The translations under genes were made by a program, and so were the position numbers. From the NCBI GenBank assembly GCA_032207245.1, contig CM063506.1, positions 12,577,939-12,641,938 of the forward strand: DNA of 64,000 nucleotides, given 5' to 3'. Each line of letters begins with the position of its first letter. Position 1 is the stretch's first letter. The notes beneath the pieces were generated by a model. It saw only the letters and a list, made by a program, of their open reading frames with translations. It ran no database searches and was not told the origin of the DNA. The DNA comes from Pardosa pseudoannulata (lineage: Eukaryota > Arthropoda > Arachnida > Araneae > Lycosidae). Shown here one piece after another: positions 11,903 to 23,908 of the stretch.

Positions 11903-12440
11903 AGAGAGCTACGATTTGCCTTTTTTGCTACACGAAGACTAATGAGACTGGAACCTACTGCTTATAGATGATTTCGAACGGCTAAGAACATCCATTCCAG
12001 CAGCGGGATTTGAATTCGTGGTTGATTTGGAGCACTAATGTCCACTTTTTTTGCAACACGAGGGCTAATGAGACCAGGATCTACTGCTTAAAGCCGATTC
12101 CGAACGGCTATGAACATCCATGCCATAGTGGGACTCGAACCCACGAACTCCGGTTCCGAAGGTCAGTGCCTTAACCATTTGGCCATCTTTCGGCTTGATT
12201 GGTTTGGTTTGGAGTGCTACGGTCTACTTTTTGCAACACGAGGGCTAATGAGACCGGGACCTACAGCTTAAAGCCGATTCCGAACGGCTACGAACATCCA
12301 TGTCACTGTGGGATTCGAACCCACAAACTCCGGTACCGAAGGCCAGCACACTAACCAATCGGCCATCGTTCGGCCTTTCGGCTTGAACTCTTGGAATCTG
12401 GTACAAAACAGCAGCGCTCTATTATTCAGCCATCATCCAG
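11903..12440 (-). mobile_element. Triple-nested tRNA-derived SINEs
   Basis: Three minus-strand copies of the common 175-180 bp SINE are stacked. The oldest is split into a tail part (about 11903-12020) and a diverged head part (about 12383-12440). Inside it sits a second copy (about 12025-12194), whose tRNA-like head carries the B-box complement GGGACTCGAACCC. A third copy (about 12206-12376) interrupts the 5' edge of the second, flanked by an 11-bp duplication, TTTCGGCTTGA. The order of insertion can be read from the interruptions. Confidence 0.8.
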
Positions 12441-12654
12441 CTAATAAATTTATGTTAAATTAAAAAAGATAGGAAGACGCCAGAAGTAGGTTTCTCAAAA
12501 AGATAAATTCTTTATGTAAAGACAACTTTTGTGCTAAGCAATTTACACTATAATAATAAAAAAAGAAATAATCTTTTGTCAGTAGAAAATACTTCTTTGA
12601 TATTATATTTTATTTCTATATTTTGAATATTTTAATTACTTTTTGCTTGCTGGA

Positions 12655-12782
12655 ATTAATATATAATATATAATATATTATAATAATATATAATAATAAT
12701 TATAATATATATAATATATTAATAATATATATATATATATAATTATAATAATATATAATTAATATATAATATATTATAATCT
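12655..12782. repeat. TAATATA/TA low-complexity tract
   Basis: Pure A/T sequence of irregular TA, TAA and TAATA units, with many local palindromes. Confidence 0.9.
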
Positions 12783-12929
12783 TCGAGTAAATACAGTGGA
12801 CTACGCTTAATGTGATCAGTTTGGGACACCTTGATTTTGATAACAATAACCGATTGATTACAATAAACGATATGCAAAATTAGATAAATTTACCCCCCTT
12901 AATTCCCACGTACTAAATTTAAAAAAAAA

Positions 12930-13142
12930 TTAAAAAACACACCTTATATTTATGTATTGTATATTATCCTTTAAAACATAAGAATTGTATACATAATTAA
13001 AATAATTGATGAATTGTTGACTGTCTACAATTTTTTCCAAGAAACTCATTGATAAATTGTTCGTAGTCATAATCAACCTGTCATAACGATTTATAATTTC
13101 AATCTTTTGTTTTAATGTTAAATCATTTCGGTTTCTGGCTTC
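12930..13142 (-). pseudogene. Tigger transposase N-terminal remnant (family A copy 2)
   Basis: The minus frame carries the LTLKQKIEIINRYDRL helix of the CENP-B-type DNA-binding domain. The downstream codons (KIVDSQQFINYF...) are unrelated to a catalytic domain. An internal deletion after NRYDRL removes the recognition helix that is present in copies 1 and 3. Confidence 0.65.
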
Positions 13143-13367
13143 CATATCGACAAGTTGCATGTAAGCGAGCAAGGCATAAAATGTGAATACGCTCCTTCTC
13201 AGTTCCAATAATAATGTGTTGCCTTTTGCTTATCTGACAACTATTGACCACCAGCAGGGTATGCATATTTCTGAAAAATTCCAGGAACGTGAAATTCCCA
13301 CTGATTTGTTCATTCCCAATTTCCCTAGGTTGAAGAGGAGAATTATCAGAAATTCAAACAACAGCGA

Positions 13368-13546
13368 GCCGAACGATGGCCAAATGGTAGAACGCTGCTC
13401 TTCGGAACCGGCGTTCGTGGGTTCGAATCCCGCTGCTGGCATGGATGTGTGTAGCTGTTCGGAATCGGCTTTAAAATGTAGGTCCCGGTCTCGTTACCCC
13501 TCGTGTCCAAAACAGTAGACCGTAGTGCTCCAAACCAAACCAAACC
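13368..13546 (+). mobile_element. tRNA-derived SINE, complete copy with 12-bp target duplication
   Basis: A tRNA-like head (GCCGAACGATGGCCAAATGG with A box; GGGTTCGAATCCC as B box) is followed by a conserved body (TTCGGAATCGGCTTTAAAAT) and a (CCAAA)n tail. The direct repeat AAACAACAGCGA flanks it at 13356-13367 and 13547-13558. It is inserted in Tigger A copy 2. RNA polymerase III transcription from the A/B boxes and LINE-driven insertion are inferred from SINE biology. Confidence 0.93.
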
Positions 13547-13749
13547 AAACAACAGCGAATTGAAAGAAAAGGATGGATTCCTGAATACATTGTGAGTATT
13601 CCTTTGCCAGTGAGGTTCGTAAAGTAATTGCATTAACCGATGTGACGATCACATCAAGTGATAATTTTAACATACAAATGAATAGAGAAAATCGGGAAGA
13701 AGTGATTTTGATAACATTAACCGCGATCACATTAACCGGAGTCCACTGT

Positions 13750-16230
13750 ATAACTAATGGCTCTGATAACCATCAGTAATGCTTTAACAGGGATATACCT
13801 TCATTTTCGAAGAAGCGAACGTAACCTGGAAAGTTTTCGTAAAAAATGCTACATATTTCTTTAAAAGTGTTCGTTGAAGTGTTTATATATACTTGATATG
13901 CAGTGTTTATTTACATTTTCTGTAACCGAAGCACGAAACCAAACTCTCGATTTATTTTTTACTGTGATCTAAAATATTTTGACAGGGAAAGAGGGGATAA
14001 AAGAAGTGAAATATAGAATTACATTAAACTACAGTGATTTTTGTTTTTTAATGAGAAAGTAAAAAAGAGTAAAAGTATTAATTTGTTTTAAAGAACGTTT
14101 ATATCTATATAAGTGCATAATATATTCATACAACTGTTAATAAACCAACTTGTTAATTCTAGGATCCACGAGAATCCATGATAGACATCGATTTTTTAAC
14201 CCAACCATAGTCTAGGGGGTGGGTAGTATTGTGTTCGGGGCGGGAAAATTAAAATTGATGAATAAATATATGCACACACTTATATATATTTAAAGTTAAT
14301 GAAATAAAGTTAAATTTTAATGAAAGTTAAATGTAAGTTAATATTAAATAATTTTCTCTCAGAGAAAAAAATATTTATTACATTTGCTATAAATTTCAGT
14401 TAATAAAATATTTTCTTCACTTATAATTATATTTTTATGTAACGCTCTCAGTGGTTTATCCAGAAAACATGCTTGGGGATGCAAAGAGGGGGGAAATTTT
14501 GTTTTTAAGTAAGCATTTTTTTCATATTTTGATATATTATATACTTTTATTTTTTACAGCACAGATAAGAAACTGAAATCTATAGTAGCAAGGTACATGA
14601 CTCTAAACTTTTATGATCGACAGAAAGAATGTAATTATCAGCTATTTTAGAAAACTAATAATTTTAAAAAGAAATGATTAGAAATAATCATCATTTTAAA
14701 AACAAAATACTTGCTTAAAATGAGAAGTTAAAACAAAGAGAACTGTGCCCCCTTTGCAACTGCCTAAATGTGCCAATGGTTGCAATTAAATTTTGTTTTC
14801 TAGTTTGTAAAAATTTGAAAAATTGGCGAAAATAAATCTCTTTACAGATTAATATTTCCCTTGCGCTGAAAAGTTTTTTTTTTTTATAATCATATCTTAT
14901 TGAGGGGAAGGGGGTAGACATCTGCTCCGAGCGGCAAAAAGCTAAGTTATGCAACTGTTCTATTTTCTATCTTTGCCCCTTTGCATATCCGTTGATGTCT
15001 CGGTGGTAAAATGCTAGGATTTCACGATGGCGATACGGGCTGGATTCTAGATGAAAAAAAAGCATAAGAATATTGTGTTTCATTGTTTTAACTTTACAAC
15101 TGTTCATGTTGACATCATATTATATTCTACTTGATTACAATTACTATCCCGGACCTCTCAGTTTTTGTGCAAGCATGTGTACCTCAAGTTATCATAATTT
15201 AAATAGGCATCCTTTGATACCGCCAAAATGTCATTGTTGATAATAAATTTTTTCCACAATCCATTTAACTTAAAATTTCAATGTAACGTATTTTGATGTT
15301 CACAATCGCCGATAGATGGCACCATTTGAGCACTTAAAAAATCAATATACCTCCTGAAATAAAATCTATGAATTTAAAAAATTATGTTTATTTGAAATAC
15401 TTCTGATATTATAAAAAAGTTTATTAGTAGATCATCGAAATGATTCAGCTTATGTAAGCTTTTTTTTCAAAATTTTAATAATAAAATGGTCAACAAAACC
15501 CTCAGCGTTGTACGGGGAAATGCTTAACAGACATGCACCTTCGCGTTATTACGGAAAAAAAACTTTGCTTGATATGTGAATTAGTATTGACACTGATAAA
15601 CCTTTTACTCTGCTCTATTGACAATTTTTCTAAGTTGTCTTACAAAATAGGCAAGGGTACAACATTCCAACGAGATAATTTATTCTTACACATTTTCTCT
15701 AATTTTTTTTGGTGTCGGGCGGTGGCCGAATAGGTACGGTTGATACTGTTCAGCTCAGTATGGAAAAATAAACTGAATTTAATCAAGTTATAGAGGCAAA
15801 TGCCAAAAACCATTTAGTTATTTATTTTACTTAAATTTTAATTTTATTTATTTATTTATGTTTGATAACAGAAAACATAAAATTTCTCAAGATAAGCCAC
15901 AGACGTTAAATTTTACCTTTTAAACACGTAGTAGCTGCGGTTTATCTACCCGAAATATGGTGGATTGAATTACATGTAAAGGAAAAAGGTCGATAAATTT
16001 ACAAACTCTAAACTGTACATACTCGCTGCGTGTATGAATATTCAAGTTGAAATTTTATAAAGCATATTATTTTTCGGGAAGCTTTAACTCTTATTATTAC
16101 CGAATTTAAGTTTACTTTTTGTATAACTTTTGATGCAGTTTTCTTTAAATTCGTAGAATTCCATTAGTCCGGTAGTATTTTCAGGTAGACGTAGTGGGTC
16201 TAAGATGTCAATATTAACTAATCAATGCCA
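13750..16230. other. Intergenic, no gene recognised
   Basis: AT-rich. Possible decayed tRNA-like pieces at about 14996-15053 (GTGGTAAAATGCTAGG, then GGGCTGGATTCTAG) and 15712-15735 (GCGGTGGCCGAATAGG) resemble A and B boxes but cannot be confirmed. Confidence 0.4.
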
Positions 16231-16239
16231 CACGTTCTC

Positions 16240-16860
16240 TTTTAAAGTCGGTTAAAAATAGTTTGTAGACATTTTAAGCTTTTTTATGAATAATTTTTTC
16301 TATTTATTACAGGCTGATGAACATCCTATGAATAATCCCCTAAACTTTTAAAGCATCTGTAATTATTTATAATTTTGTCGTTTGGCTTGACATTCATGAT
16401 TTTACAAGTCTTGCACAAGGATTTACTTTCAGCATGAGTATCAACTGGAATCACGGTGAATAGACCTATTATAGAACTTCACTTTTCTGTACTGTATTTA
16501 TGCACGATAGTAAGTAAATTTATTACCATAATCACGTTTTTTTTTTAATAAAAACACGGGATGATGTTTGAGATTACAGCTCATCACTAATGAGAGCAAA
16601 TAATAATATTCATAGTTGTTTGAATTTCATTTTATTTTTTTTTTCTCTCGGGAGACAATAATAACTTAGTTAGCTCATTATGTTTTATAGGAATGATTTT
16701 CTCTCTTAAGTAGTCCTATAAACAATACCAAATTTTCGGGTGTCTGTTATTATTTGTAATGTTAGCATTTGAATCGATATATGATTTTTCGATCCTCGAG
16801 TAGAAACTTCATCGACTGGAATCAGAACGAATCACTATATTTACTATAAATCTTTACAAT
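16240..16860 (+). repeat. Dispersed unclassified repeat R
   Basis: TTAAAAATAGTTTGTAGA and TTATTTATAATTTTGTCGTT recur in the same order at 41.87-42.02 kb. A related block (TTCGGGTGTCTGTTATTATT) occurs at 16736. Reverse-complement relatives lie at about 49.50-49.60 and 59.31-59.39 kb. No terminal repeats or coding were seen. Confidence 0.55.
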
Positions 16861-17058
16861 ACTGTGTTTGCTTGTGATGTCAAATCAATACCTTATAATA
16901 AAGTTTTTCTTTTTTATAAATGACACTCTATGATTCTTAAAATGGCAATTCATCTCTAATGAAAACAGGCTTCACTATTGGAAATTCTTTATTCTCAGTC
17001 CACAATAACTTATATTTAGGATTTTCATCAATAAATAAATAAATAAACAAATAAATAT

Positions 17059-17061
<3 letters not shown>

Positions 17062-17133
<72 letters not shown>

Positions 17134-17152
17134 CAAACACACACACACATAT
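17062..17152. repeat. Compound (TA)n(TG)n microsatellite
   Basis: TA units pass into about 19 TG units, followed by GCAAACACACACACACA. The short His-Thr/Ile-Tyr frame here is an artefact. Confidence 0.95.
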
Positions 17153-17159
17153 ATATGTA

Positions 17160-18360
17160 ATATTAAAATCCCTTATTTACATATTTTAATATTAATTTAA
17201 TAACTTTTGTTCATAAAGTACGTTGGCGGTTTGCGCGGTAATTCTGATTTTTCCCTCCAGAAACGCTATAGACTTAATTCAGCCTCTGTCTGTACTACTT
17301 TAGCCAATAGTTAGCGCGTTCTCTTTAAACATGGATATTTTTTATCCCATGATCAATTGTGCTTGGGGATTATTAGCAGTCTTTTTACCTGAGAAATCCC
17401 TACTTGAAAAGGGATCCCATTGTCTGGGTGCACGAAGTTGTAAAAGTGTTTGCCTGTTGAATGGATTTCCTATATCTCACCAGAAATAAAGTTTGTTGTG
17501 CATTGGAATGAGTCTCGCACATATTACATATATATACACATATGTGTGTGTGTATCAGGAATGATTTGAACATTAGTAGGTTTAGATATTCAGCAGAGAT
17601 GATTTAGACGTTAATGGTTTAGTACAAATGTCGAAGTTAAAATTTTGAACTGTTACAATACCTTTCTCCGTTCTTCTTATACTATAAAGTAAAAATATTA
17701 ACTATAACATTTCCTTATCCGCTTCATCAACCTTATTGTGCCTGTATTCCTCTATAGTTTTGGTAGTTGTTAAATTCTTATATCTACTTATGTAGTATTA
17801 TTATGTTCTGTTTACTAAGAGATAGGTAATATTTATAGATGCACAAAGCTGAAACAACTTTCATAATTCCTACCTTCTCTGTTATTACTGAAAAGTCGGT
17901 GGCAGCCTCTTTCGAATGAAAGCCAGTACTTATAAAGATCCAAGAAAGAAAAGTAACATCATCCTTTCTTAAATTTCGGGTTATAAGAAAAATAATACTC
18001 TATAAGGAGTCCCGACTATTGCGCAGCTACTTTATATGGTTTTGAAAACGAATTTTGGTTTAAATAATGATATGGCCTTATATTCAGAAGTATAAAAAGC
18101 AATTATATAAATTACTCTAGAAATAACCACTTGTGCTATGAAAATAATTTCTTCAACATGGATGAAGTCATCATTCTTTAAGGTTTTCTTAAATTGAACA
18201 ATCAAACGCCGGAGGAAAAGTACTTATTTTAAACCCTAGACGCATGTTTCTATTTTTCGTTTTCTTTATCGTTTTCTTTTAGTTTTTTAAAGGAACAGAT
18301 TGCTAGAAGATAAAATAAATAAGCTGAATGGCTTTTCTGTAAGTGTTTATTTCGGGGTTA
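17160..18360. other. Intergenic, possible regulatory island at its left end
   Basis: 17220-17340 is CpG-containing and complex (GGCGGTTTGCGCGGTAATTC). The remainder is AT-rich without a recognised gene. Confidence 0.35.
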
Positions 18361-18374
18361 TTTATTAAGTACTA

Positions 18375-19395
18375 GCTGAAGTACCCATTGTTGCCCGATC
18401 ATTTGGAAAGAAAATATATTTCACATTAAGAAATATTAAAATACTACTGTTGTTCTGACAAAGTCAATAATCGTAATGGGTTCATATCACGTGACAGGGA
18501 CTTATATGAAATCTTAATATGAAAGGTGCCAGTGAAGGGGAAAATTTGTTAAATTATTTTAGTCTATTTTTTTTTATTGAAATTACTAGCCTTAATGAAA
18601 TTTAAGTGAGCGAACGAGTTAAAGTACTTCTGAGACCATTTGTAACGTAATAAATTACTGAAACAGCAATTCTGTGAAAGTTATTTATTCGTCAACCCAT
18701 TAACTTTTTGAGGACTGGTGTATAATATATGCAACGCTTTTTAAATTGAGTTAGAAGACGGGTGTATCATATATGATATTTTAACAGAAACATAAAATTA
18801 ATACTTCTTATTAACACTAGATGCATTCTTATCTCTGTTATAGCTGAATTTATCAATACTAGCTTAGTATAAAAATTTCCACAATATATTACTTCTTTTA
18901 GTCTTTATTTGAGTTTTATAATAAATAATTTTGGTCTGCTATGATTTTCCTTTTTAATTTTTTGACCAGTTTTCAATAGTCGTGGAATTTAACTTCATTA
19001 CGCTGCGGTGTCCCGGCAATACTGTGCCCGTACATATTTACAATTGGGATTCTCTGTTTTTTAAAAAAATATCATATTTGTCAGCAATCTGCAGCAAACG
19101 AGTTTATTTAATATTTTTATAAATTTGTTTATCTATAATAGTAGTTTATAACCTTTATTAGGAAAAATTTTGTTTCCCAGACCGAAGGCTGGGTGCGAAG
19201 CAGCTAATGGGCTCATATCACGTGACAGGGTAGACCTATATGAGGTCTTAATATGAAAGATGCCAGTGAAGGGAAAAGTTTGTTAAATTATAAACATTAT
19301 TTCTTTTAGTCGTTATTGAGTTTTATAATAAATAATTTTGGCCTGCGATGATTTTCCTTTTTAATTTTTTGACCAGCTTCCAAAAAAAGTTTTTT
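18375..19395 (+). repeat. Diverged duplicate pair, two blocks
   Basis: TCATATCACGTGACAGGG with its downstream 80 bp occurs at about 18481 and 19209. A second block (GAGTTTTATAATAAATAATT to TTTTTTGACCAG) occurs at about 18908 and 19317. The blocks keep their order but sit at different spacings, so this is one repeat family represented twice with indels. A piece of the second block also recurs at 41.79 kb. Confidence 0.7.
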
Positions 19396-20392
19396 CATTA
19401 CTGCTCTAATACTACGATGTCCATCTTCTCTTAGGCCGGATTTTAATTCTTAGACGATTAAGTTCAATTTATTCACTTTATCACCCACAAGCATTTCAGC
19501 GGCTAAAGAAGTCAATTAACTTAGTAGTAAGTTTATTTAAAAGGAGAAAAACATAAAAATAAAATTAAAAAATTAAATTATTGAAAATATTAATGAGATC
19601 TTCCTGGGAGTAAATGTTGGACATGGATTTTTTTTACTTCCGTAGCAATATTTGTTATAAATATATTCGAATTATATATATAAGTGTAGAGTCTCTAATG
19701 AAGTTTCTATATTTTGATTTAGCATATTCTATGTCAGAGAATGCACGCTTGCAGGTTTACTTATCTTGAAACATACAAGTCCAAAATCTTGTAATAACAG
19801 AGCTAACTAGTGGAAAAAAATTAAGGAGCTAAAAATATTTTTTGAATTGTGTTGCCTATTTCAAAATCCTTGTATCAAAAATATCTGATGTGTGCACCAT
19901 ATGACTTCCTTGCACATCTATTACATCACACATTTTTTTACAAAAATTTTTATGATGCGGCATTAGAATCATCATTTGAATATTGTCTTCAACATTCAAA
20001 AAAGGTATTGTTTCTCAAGGCAACCGTGTTTAAGTAGAGCTCAAATCTGCTCTCTGACAGAGACCCCTAAGCATAATATTCGCTATATTAAGACATTTCG
20101 TTACATAGCCATTTCGTTCCAAACCGATATAATTCGCTGAATATTTTTATTACTTCGTACTGGTTAGTATTAAACAGTAACACATCAAAATTATCTTCCC
20201 CAAATAGTAATTATTATTTATGTTTCTAAAAATTGGATATTACAACATTGTTTCAACTGTTCAAATAACTTTGTTACAAATGCACATGAATACGCCGATA
20301 TCTTTCAGTTGCATTGCTGCAGATGGGTACCGATAATAGTTATTAAAATGAGATATTTCGCTACATAGAGTACCGATTGCAGATAGGTGTTA

Positions 20393-21303
20393 CAGTGGAC
20401 TTCGCTTAATGTGATTGCGGTTAATGTTATCAATCTCTTATTGTTTCGAAATCACTTGGTCCCGATTTTCTATATTCATTTGTATGTTAAAAATTATCGC
20501 TTTATGTTGAACGTTATATCGGTTAATGTTATCAGTTTTCGAACCTCATTTTAACTGGCAAAGGAATATTCACGATGTATTTAGAAGGAACCCATTCTTT
20601 TCTTTCCCTCCAATGTTGTTTGAATTTCCGAGAATTCTCCCTCTTTCACCTAGGGAAATGGGGAATGATCAGTGGAGTGGGAAATTACAAGTTCCTAAAA
20701 ATGTTCAGAAATACGAACAGCCTGCTGGTGGTCAATGGTTGTCAGATAAGTAGAAGGCAACACATTCTTATCGGAGCTGAGAAGAAGCATATTCACATTT
20801 TATGCCTTGCTCGCTTTCATGCAGCTTGTCGATATGGAAGCCAGAAAGTGATATGATTCAACAGTAAGGCAAAAGATAGAAATTTTAAATCGTTATGACA
20901 GGTTACCAAAAATGAGTCAGCGCTATGCTGCAGCGCAGTTAAAGATTTCTCAGCCTATGAATTGCATTGAATGTGTTGAAACGTGGAGTAAAACACCGCT
21001 CCGATGACTTTAAAAAACATTATGATTACGAACGATTTATCAATGAGCTTCTTAGAAAAAATTGTAGAATGTCAACAATGTATCAATTTTTTAAAATTAT
21101 GTATACAATTCTTGTGTGTTAAAAAATAGTATACAGTACATAAATATAAGGTGAGTTTTTTCATTTTATTTTGAAATTTAGTAAGTGTAAATTTAAAGGG
21201 AGGGGGATAAATTTATCTAATTTTGTATATCGTTTATTGTTATCAATCGGTTATTGTCAAAATCACAGTGTCCTAAACTGATCACATTAAGCGGAGTCCA
21301 CTG
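20393..21303 (+). mobile_element. Tigger/pogo family A, copy 3
   Basis: Ends CAGTGGACTTCGCTTAATGT and GGAGTCCACTG are flanked by TA (20391-20392, 21304-21305). It is 911 bp long. The internal frame starting at ATG 20836 reads MEARK, stop, then recovers as KIEILNRYDRLPKMSQRYAA followed by AQLKISQP, the CENP-B-type DNA-binding domain with a premature stop. The rest of the transposase is absent. It lacks the SINE of copy 2. Confidence 0.88.
20836..20960 (+). pseudogene. Tigger transposase N-terminal remnant (family A copy 3)
   Basis: A CENP-B-like helix-turn-helix is recognisable over about 40 codons, with an in-frame TGA after the fifth codon. Of the three family A copies it keeps the best recognition helix (LPKMSQRYAAAQLKISQ). 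Confidence 0.65.
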
Positions 21304-21522
21304 TATAAAAATAGGCCGTAGCCTTAACATCTACCAAACTAAACCTAAATCATCAGGCGGCACCCCTTATCACCGAATGTTTAATTTTTAGTGAAAATTG
21401 ACATATAGTTTTATTACATTTTATATACTCTTATTAACATTTGTAAAGTACTTCTTTATACACACATCTAACAACAACATATCACAGTGATGTCACCGTA
21501 ACCAGCTTCATTGTAGTTTGTG

Positions 21523-22315
21523 GAGCTCCCGAAATTTGATTCTTTATTTATCATCACCAAGTAAGTGATTTTTCTCTCAAATGACAGGCCTAAGGGCTTT
21601 TCTGATTGAAATTGTGTATCGAATCTTTGTATATTATTTTAATTATTTTATTACTCGTAGTTTATGCTTTTTATTGCATTTATAAAGTAAGTATCTATAT
21701 TTTCTGTTAAGTTTCAGTATGATTTAAAACAATTTTAACTTGTTCTCCACACGTTTGCAAATTCAAAAATTTGGTACAATCTACGTATAAATTTTATCTA
21801 TACTGTGTTTTTTACATTACTTTATTACGTTTTAATACTAGTAGTTTATGCTTTTTAACGCTTTAATTATTGTTCTTATGGATGTTTATCGCCGCCATCT
21901 TAAATTGGATGTTGGCACTATTGACGCAATGCATTTTACAGTGCCCCCGGAATTTGATTCCTTATTTATATTTATTATCGCCATGTATGTTAATTTTCTG
22001 ACATATGACAACTAAAGGGTTTTTTCCAACTACAATTGAGTATGAAAATTTTGTTTAAAATATTTTATTGCTTATAGTTTATGTTTTTATTGCATTTTCA
22101 TTGCTTTTATACAGTATGTATCTAGTATATTTTCTATTAAGTTTCAGTATGATTTAGAAAATTTAAAATATTCTCCATACGTTTGCAAATTTAAACATTC
22201 GGTATAATCTGTGTCTAAATTTTAACTCTACAGTGTTTTTATATTATTTTAATACTTATAGTTTAGGTACTTTATTACATTTTTATTGCTGTTATGGATG
22301 GTTATCGCCGCAATA
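21523..22315 (+). repeat. Tandem duplication, unit about 420 bp
   Basis: Copy 1 starts near 21523 (CCCGAAATTTGATTCTTTAT) and copy 2 near 21942 (CCCGGAATTTGATTCCTTAT). Matching segments include TAAGTTTCAGTATGATTTA and ATGGATGTTTATCGCCGCCA / ATGGATGGTTATCGCCGCAA. Divergence is moderate, by eye 15-25%. Confidence 0.8.
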
Positions 22316-22317
22316 TT

Positions 22318-22955
22318 AAATCAGAACTTTAAACCGAAACTGAACCGAAAACCGGAAAAAACCGTTATTTCGGTCAGAACGAAAGCCGGAACTGAACCGA
22401 AAAAAATATCGGTTTATTTCGATTCGATATATCATCAGTCACTTTGTTACTGTAACCAACTTATCAATATTTTCCAATTTAACATCAATCATATAATTAC
22501 CGTTATTACATGTGCATTGCTTCTCTATTTCTTGTTTTGATATTCGCTTGTACATTTTTTTTGTTTCAGTTTAGAATGTAACTACTTGTAGAAGGCAGAC
22601 TGAATTCAGTTGAATAATATTCAGTTGTCAAATGCGATTTTGATAATAGATAACTATGCCAATACTCGGCTATCTCTTCATCGTTTTTATCGTGCATGCT
22701 GGTTAATTGTATCCATTCAAATAGTGTATCAATTAAAAAAATAATAAAATCTTCTAAATTTTGATAGAATTACATTTTTTATTCATGATAGAACTACATT
22801 TGTTTTGTTTATGATAGAATTAATTTTTTTTGGTTATGATAGAATTATATTTTTAGTACAAATAAGAATATACATAACATAAAATTATTCATTCGGAACT
22901 GAACCGAAAACCGTTATTATTGGCGGGACAGAAATCGGAACTTAACCGATACATT
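22318..22955. repeat. Region bounded by GGAACTGAACCGAAAACCG-type repeats
   Basis: AACTGAACCGAAAACCG-like units occur three times at 22328-22415 and again at 22895-22950, with AT-rich DNA between. The unit may be the subterminal repeat of a DNA transposon whose ends I cannot place. Confidence 0.5.
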
Positions 22956-23270
22956 TTAAAAAGCAAATTTTTATATTAAATTGAAGTAAAATATGTTTTA
23001 TTCTGTAAACTAAATCTTAGAGGTATCTGATATTTTAAAAAATAAAAGTTAAAAACTGTTATGAAATTTTTTTTTAAATCAGCTTTTATCATACGATAAA
23101 ATAAAATATATTGTTCGTATTAATATAATAGACGTTCACTGAATAAAAATTATAATTAGCTTTAATTAAATACAAAAGATTAGTTTTTAACATAGAAATT
23201 TCAAGAGTCATTTTGCGGATAAGTGGTTTCTGTATTTTTATCACTTGGTATACATATTTCATTTTTTTAA

Positions 23271-23908
23271 CACTAGATTTAAGAAACCGAGCCAATTTGA
23301 CTCATTAAAAATTTGTTCACTATATATATAAAACTTTAATATCACTTTTCAAAAACACAATTTGGTTTTTAATTAAGTAATAAAATATATGTAAACTTTC
23401 CTTCCTCTTCCCCGCAGACCCCTTCATTTCGCGTTATCGAATGTGGTGTACCTATTTTCACCGTTGTGAGCCAATTTGACTCATAGAATGGTTTAACAGT
23501 TCTGTATAAAGAGACGACTCAAGTAAATATTTCACGAGAAGATTTTATTTTCCAATTGGTTGAAGAGCAAAGAAGTAAATATAGAGAAGAAGTCGAGAAC
23601 ATTTCCATTCCAATGACAGAAATTCATGCTACTGACGCACGAAGAATTGTCAAGTTAAACAATCATTCAAAAGAAACAGATGTAGAAACCATTGTGCTAA
23701 ATGTAATAGAAATGTTTACGGAAAATGTGTTTCACAAAAACAGATTTTATAAGTAAAAAATGTTTTCCATGAATTTTTCGATAATAAACATTTCATTTAA
23801 ATTAATTTGGAACTACTTTCTTTGCAAAAAGATTCAATTTTCTTGTATGAGTCAAATTGGCTCACTTCAGTAAAAATAGGTATATCATCAACATCCGTAA
23901 ATCTAGTG
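23271..23908 (+). mobile_element. piggyBac-like element with transposase remnant (TTAA target)
   Basis: Ends CACTAGATTTA and TAAATCTAGTG are inverted repeats, flanked by TTAA at 23267-23270 and 23909-23912. The 16-bp motif GAGCCAATTTGACTCA occurs at 23289-23304, again at 23468-23483, and inverted at 23848-23863. It contains a transposase C-terminal fragment on the same strand. The 638-bp length shows it is internally deleted. Confidence 0.88.
23526..23756 (+). pseudogene. piggyBac transposase C-terminal fragment
   Basis: The frame reads VNISREDFIFQLVEEQRSKY followed by acidic and basic segments and a stop at 23754. The ISRxxFxxQLxEELR-like pattern is typical of the region preceding the cysteine-rich tail of piggyBac transposases. 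The Cys-rich zinc-binding tail itself is absent, and the catalytic domain is deleted. The call is supported mainly by the surrounding TTAA element. Confidence 0.55.

Larger units (their letters stand above)
12794..13748 (-). mobile_element. Tigger/pogo family A, copy 2, interrupted by a SINE
   Basis: It shares ends with the 4.5 and 20.4 kb copies (CAGTGGACTACGCTTAATGT at the left, GTCCACTG at the right) and is flanked by TA. The transposase remnant is on the minus strand: MEARNRNDLTLKQKIEIINR begins at about position 13142. It is truncated after the CENP-B-like helix-turn-helix. The element is 955 bp including a 179-bp SINE and its 12-bp duplication, leaving about 764 bp, close to the length of copy 1. 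Confidence 0.88.

Noticed and set aside
13183..13730. Overlapping frames of 70-111 codons on both strands
   Set aside because: They cross the boundaries of the Tigger-A element and the inserted SINE, so they mix unrelated sequences.
14996..15053. tRNA-like fragment in GGTGGTAAAATGCTAGG context
   Set aside because: Only loose similarity to A and B boxes and no second copy found; noted but not called.
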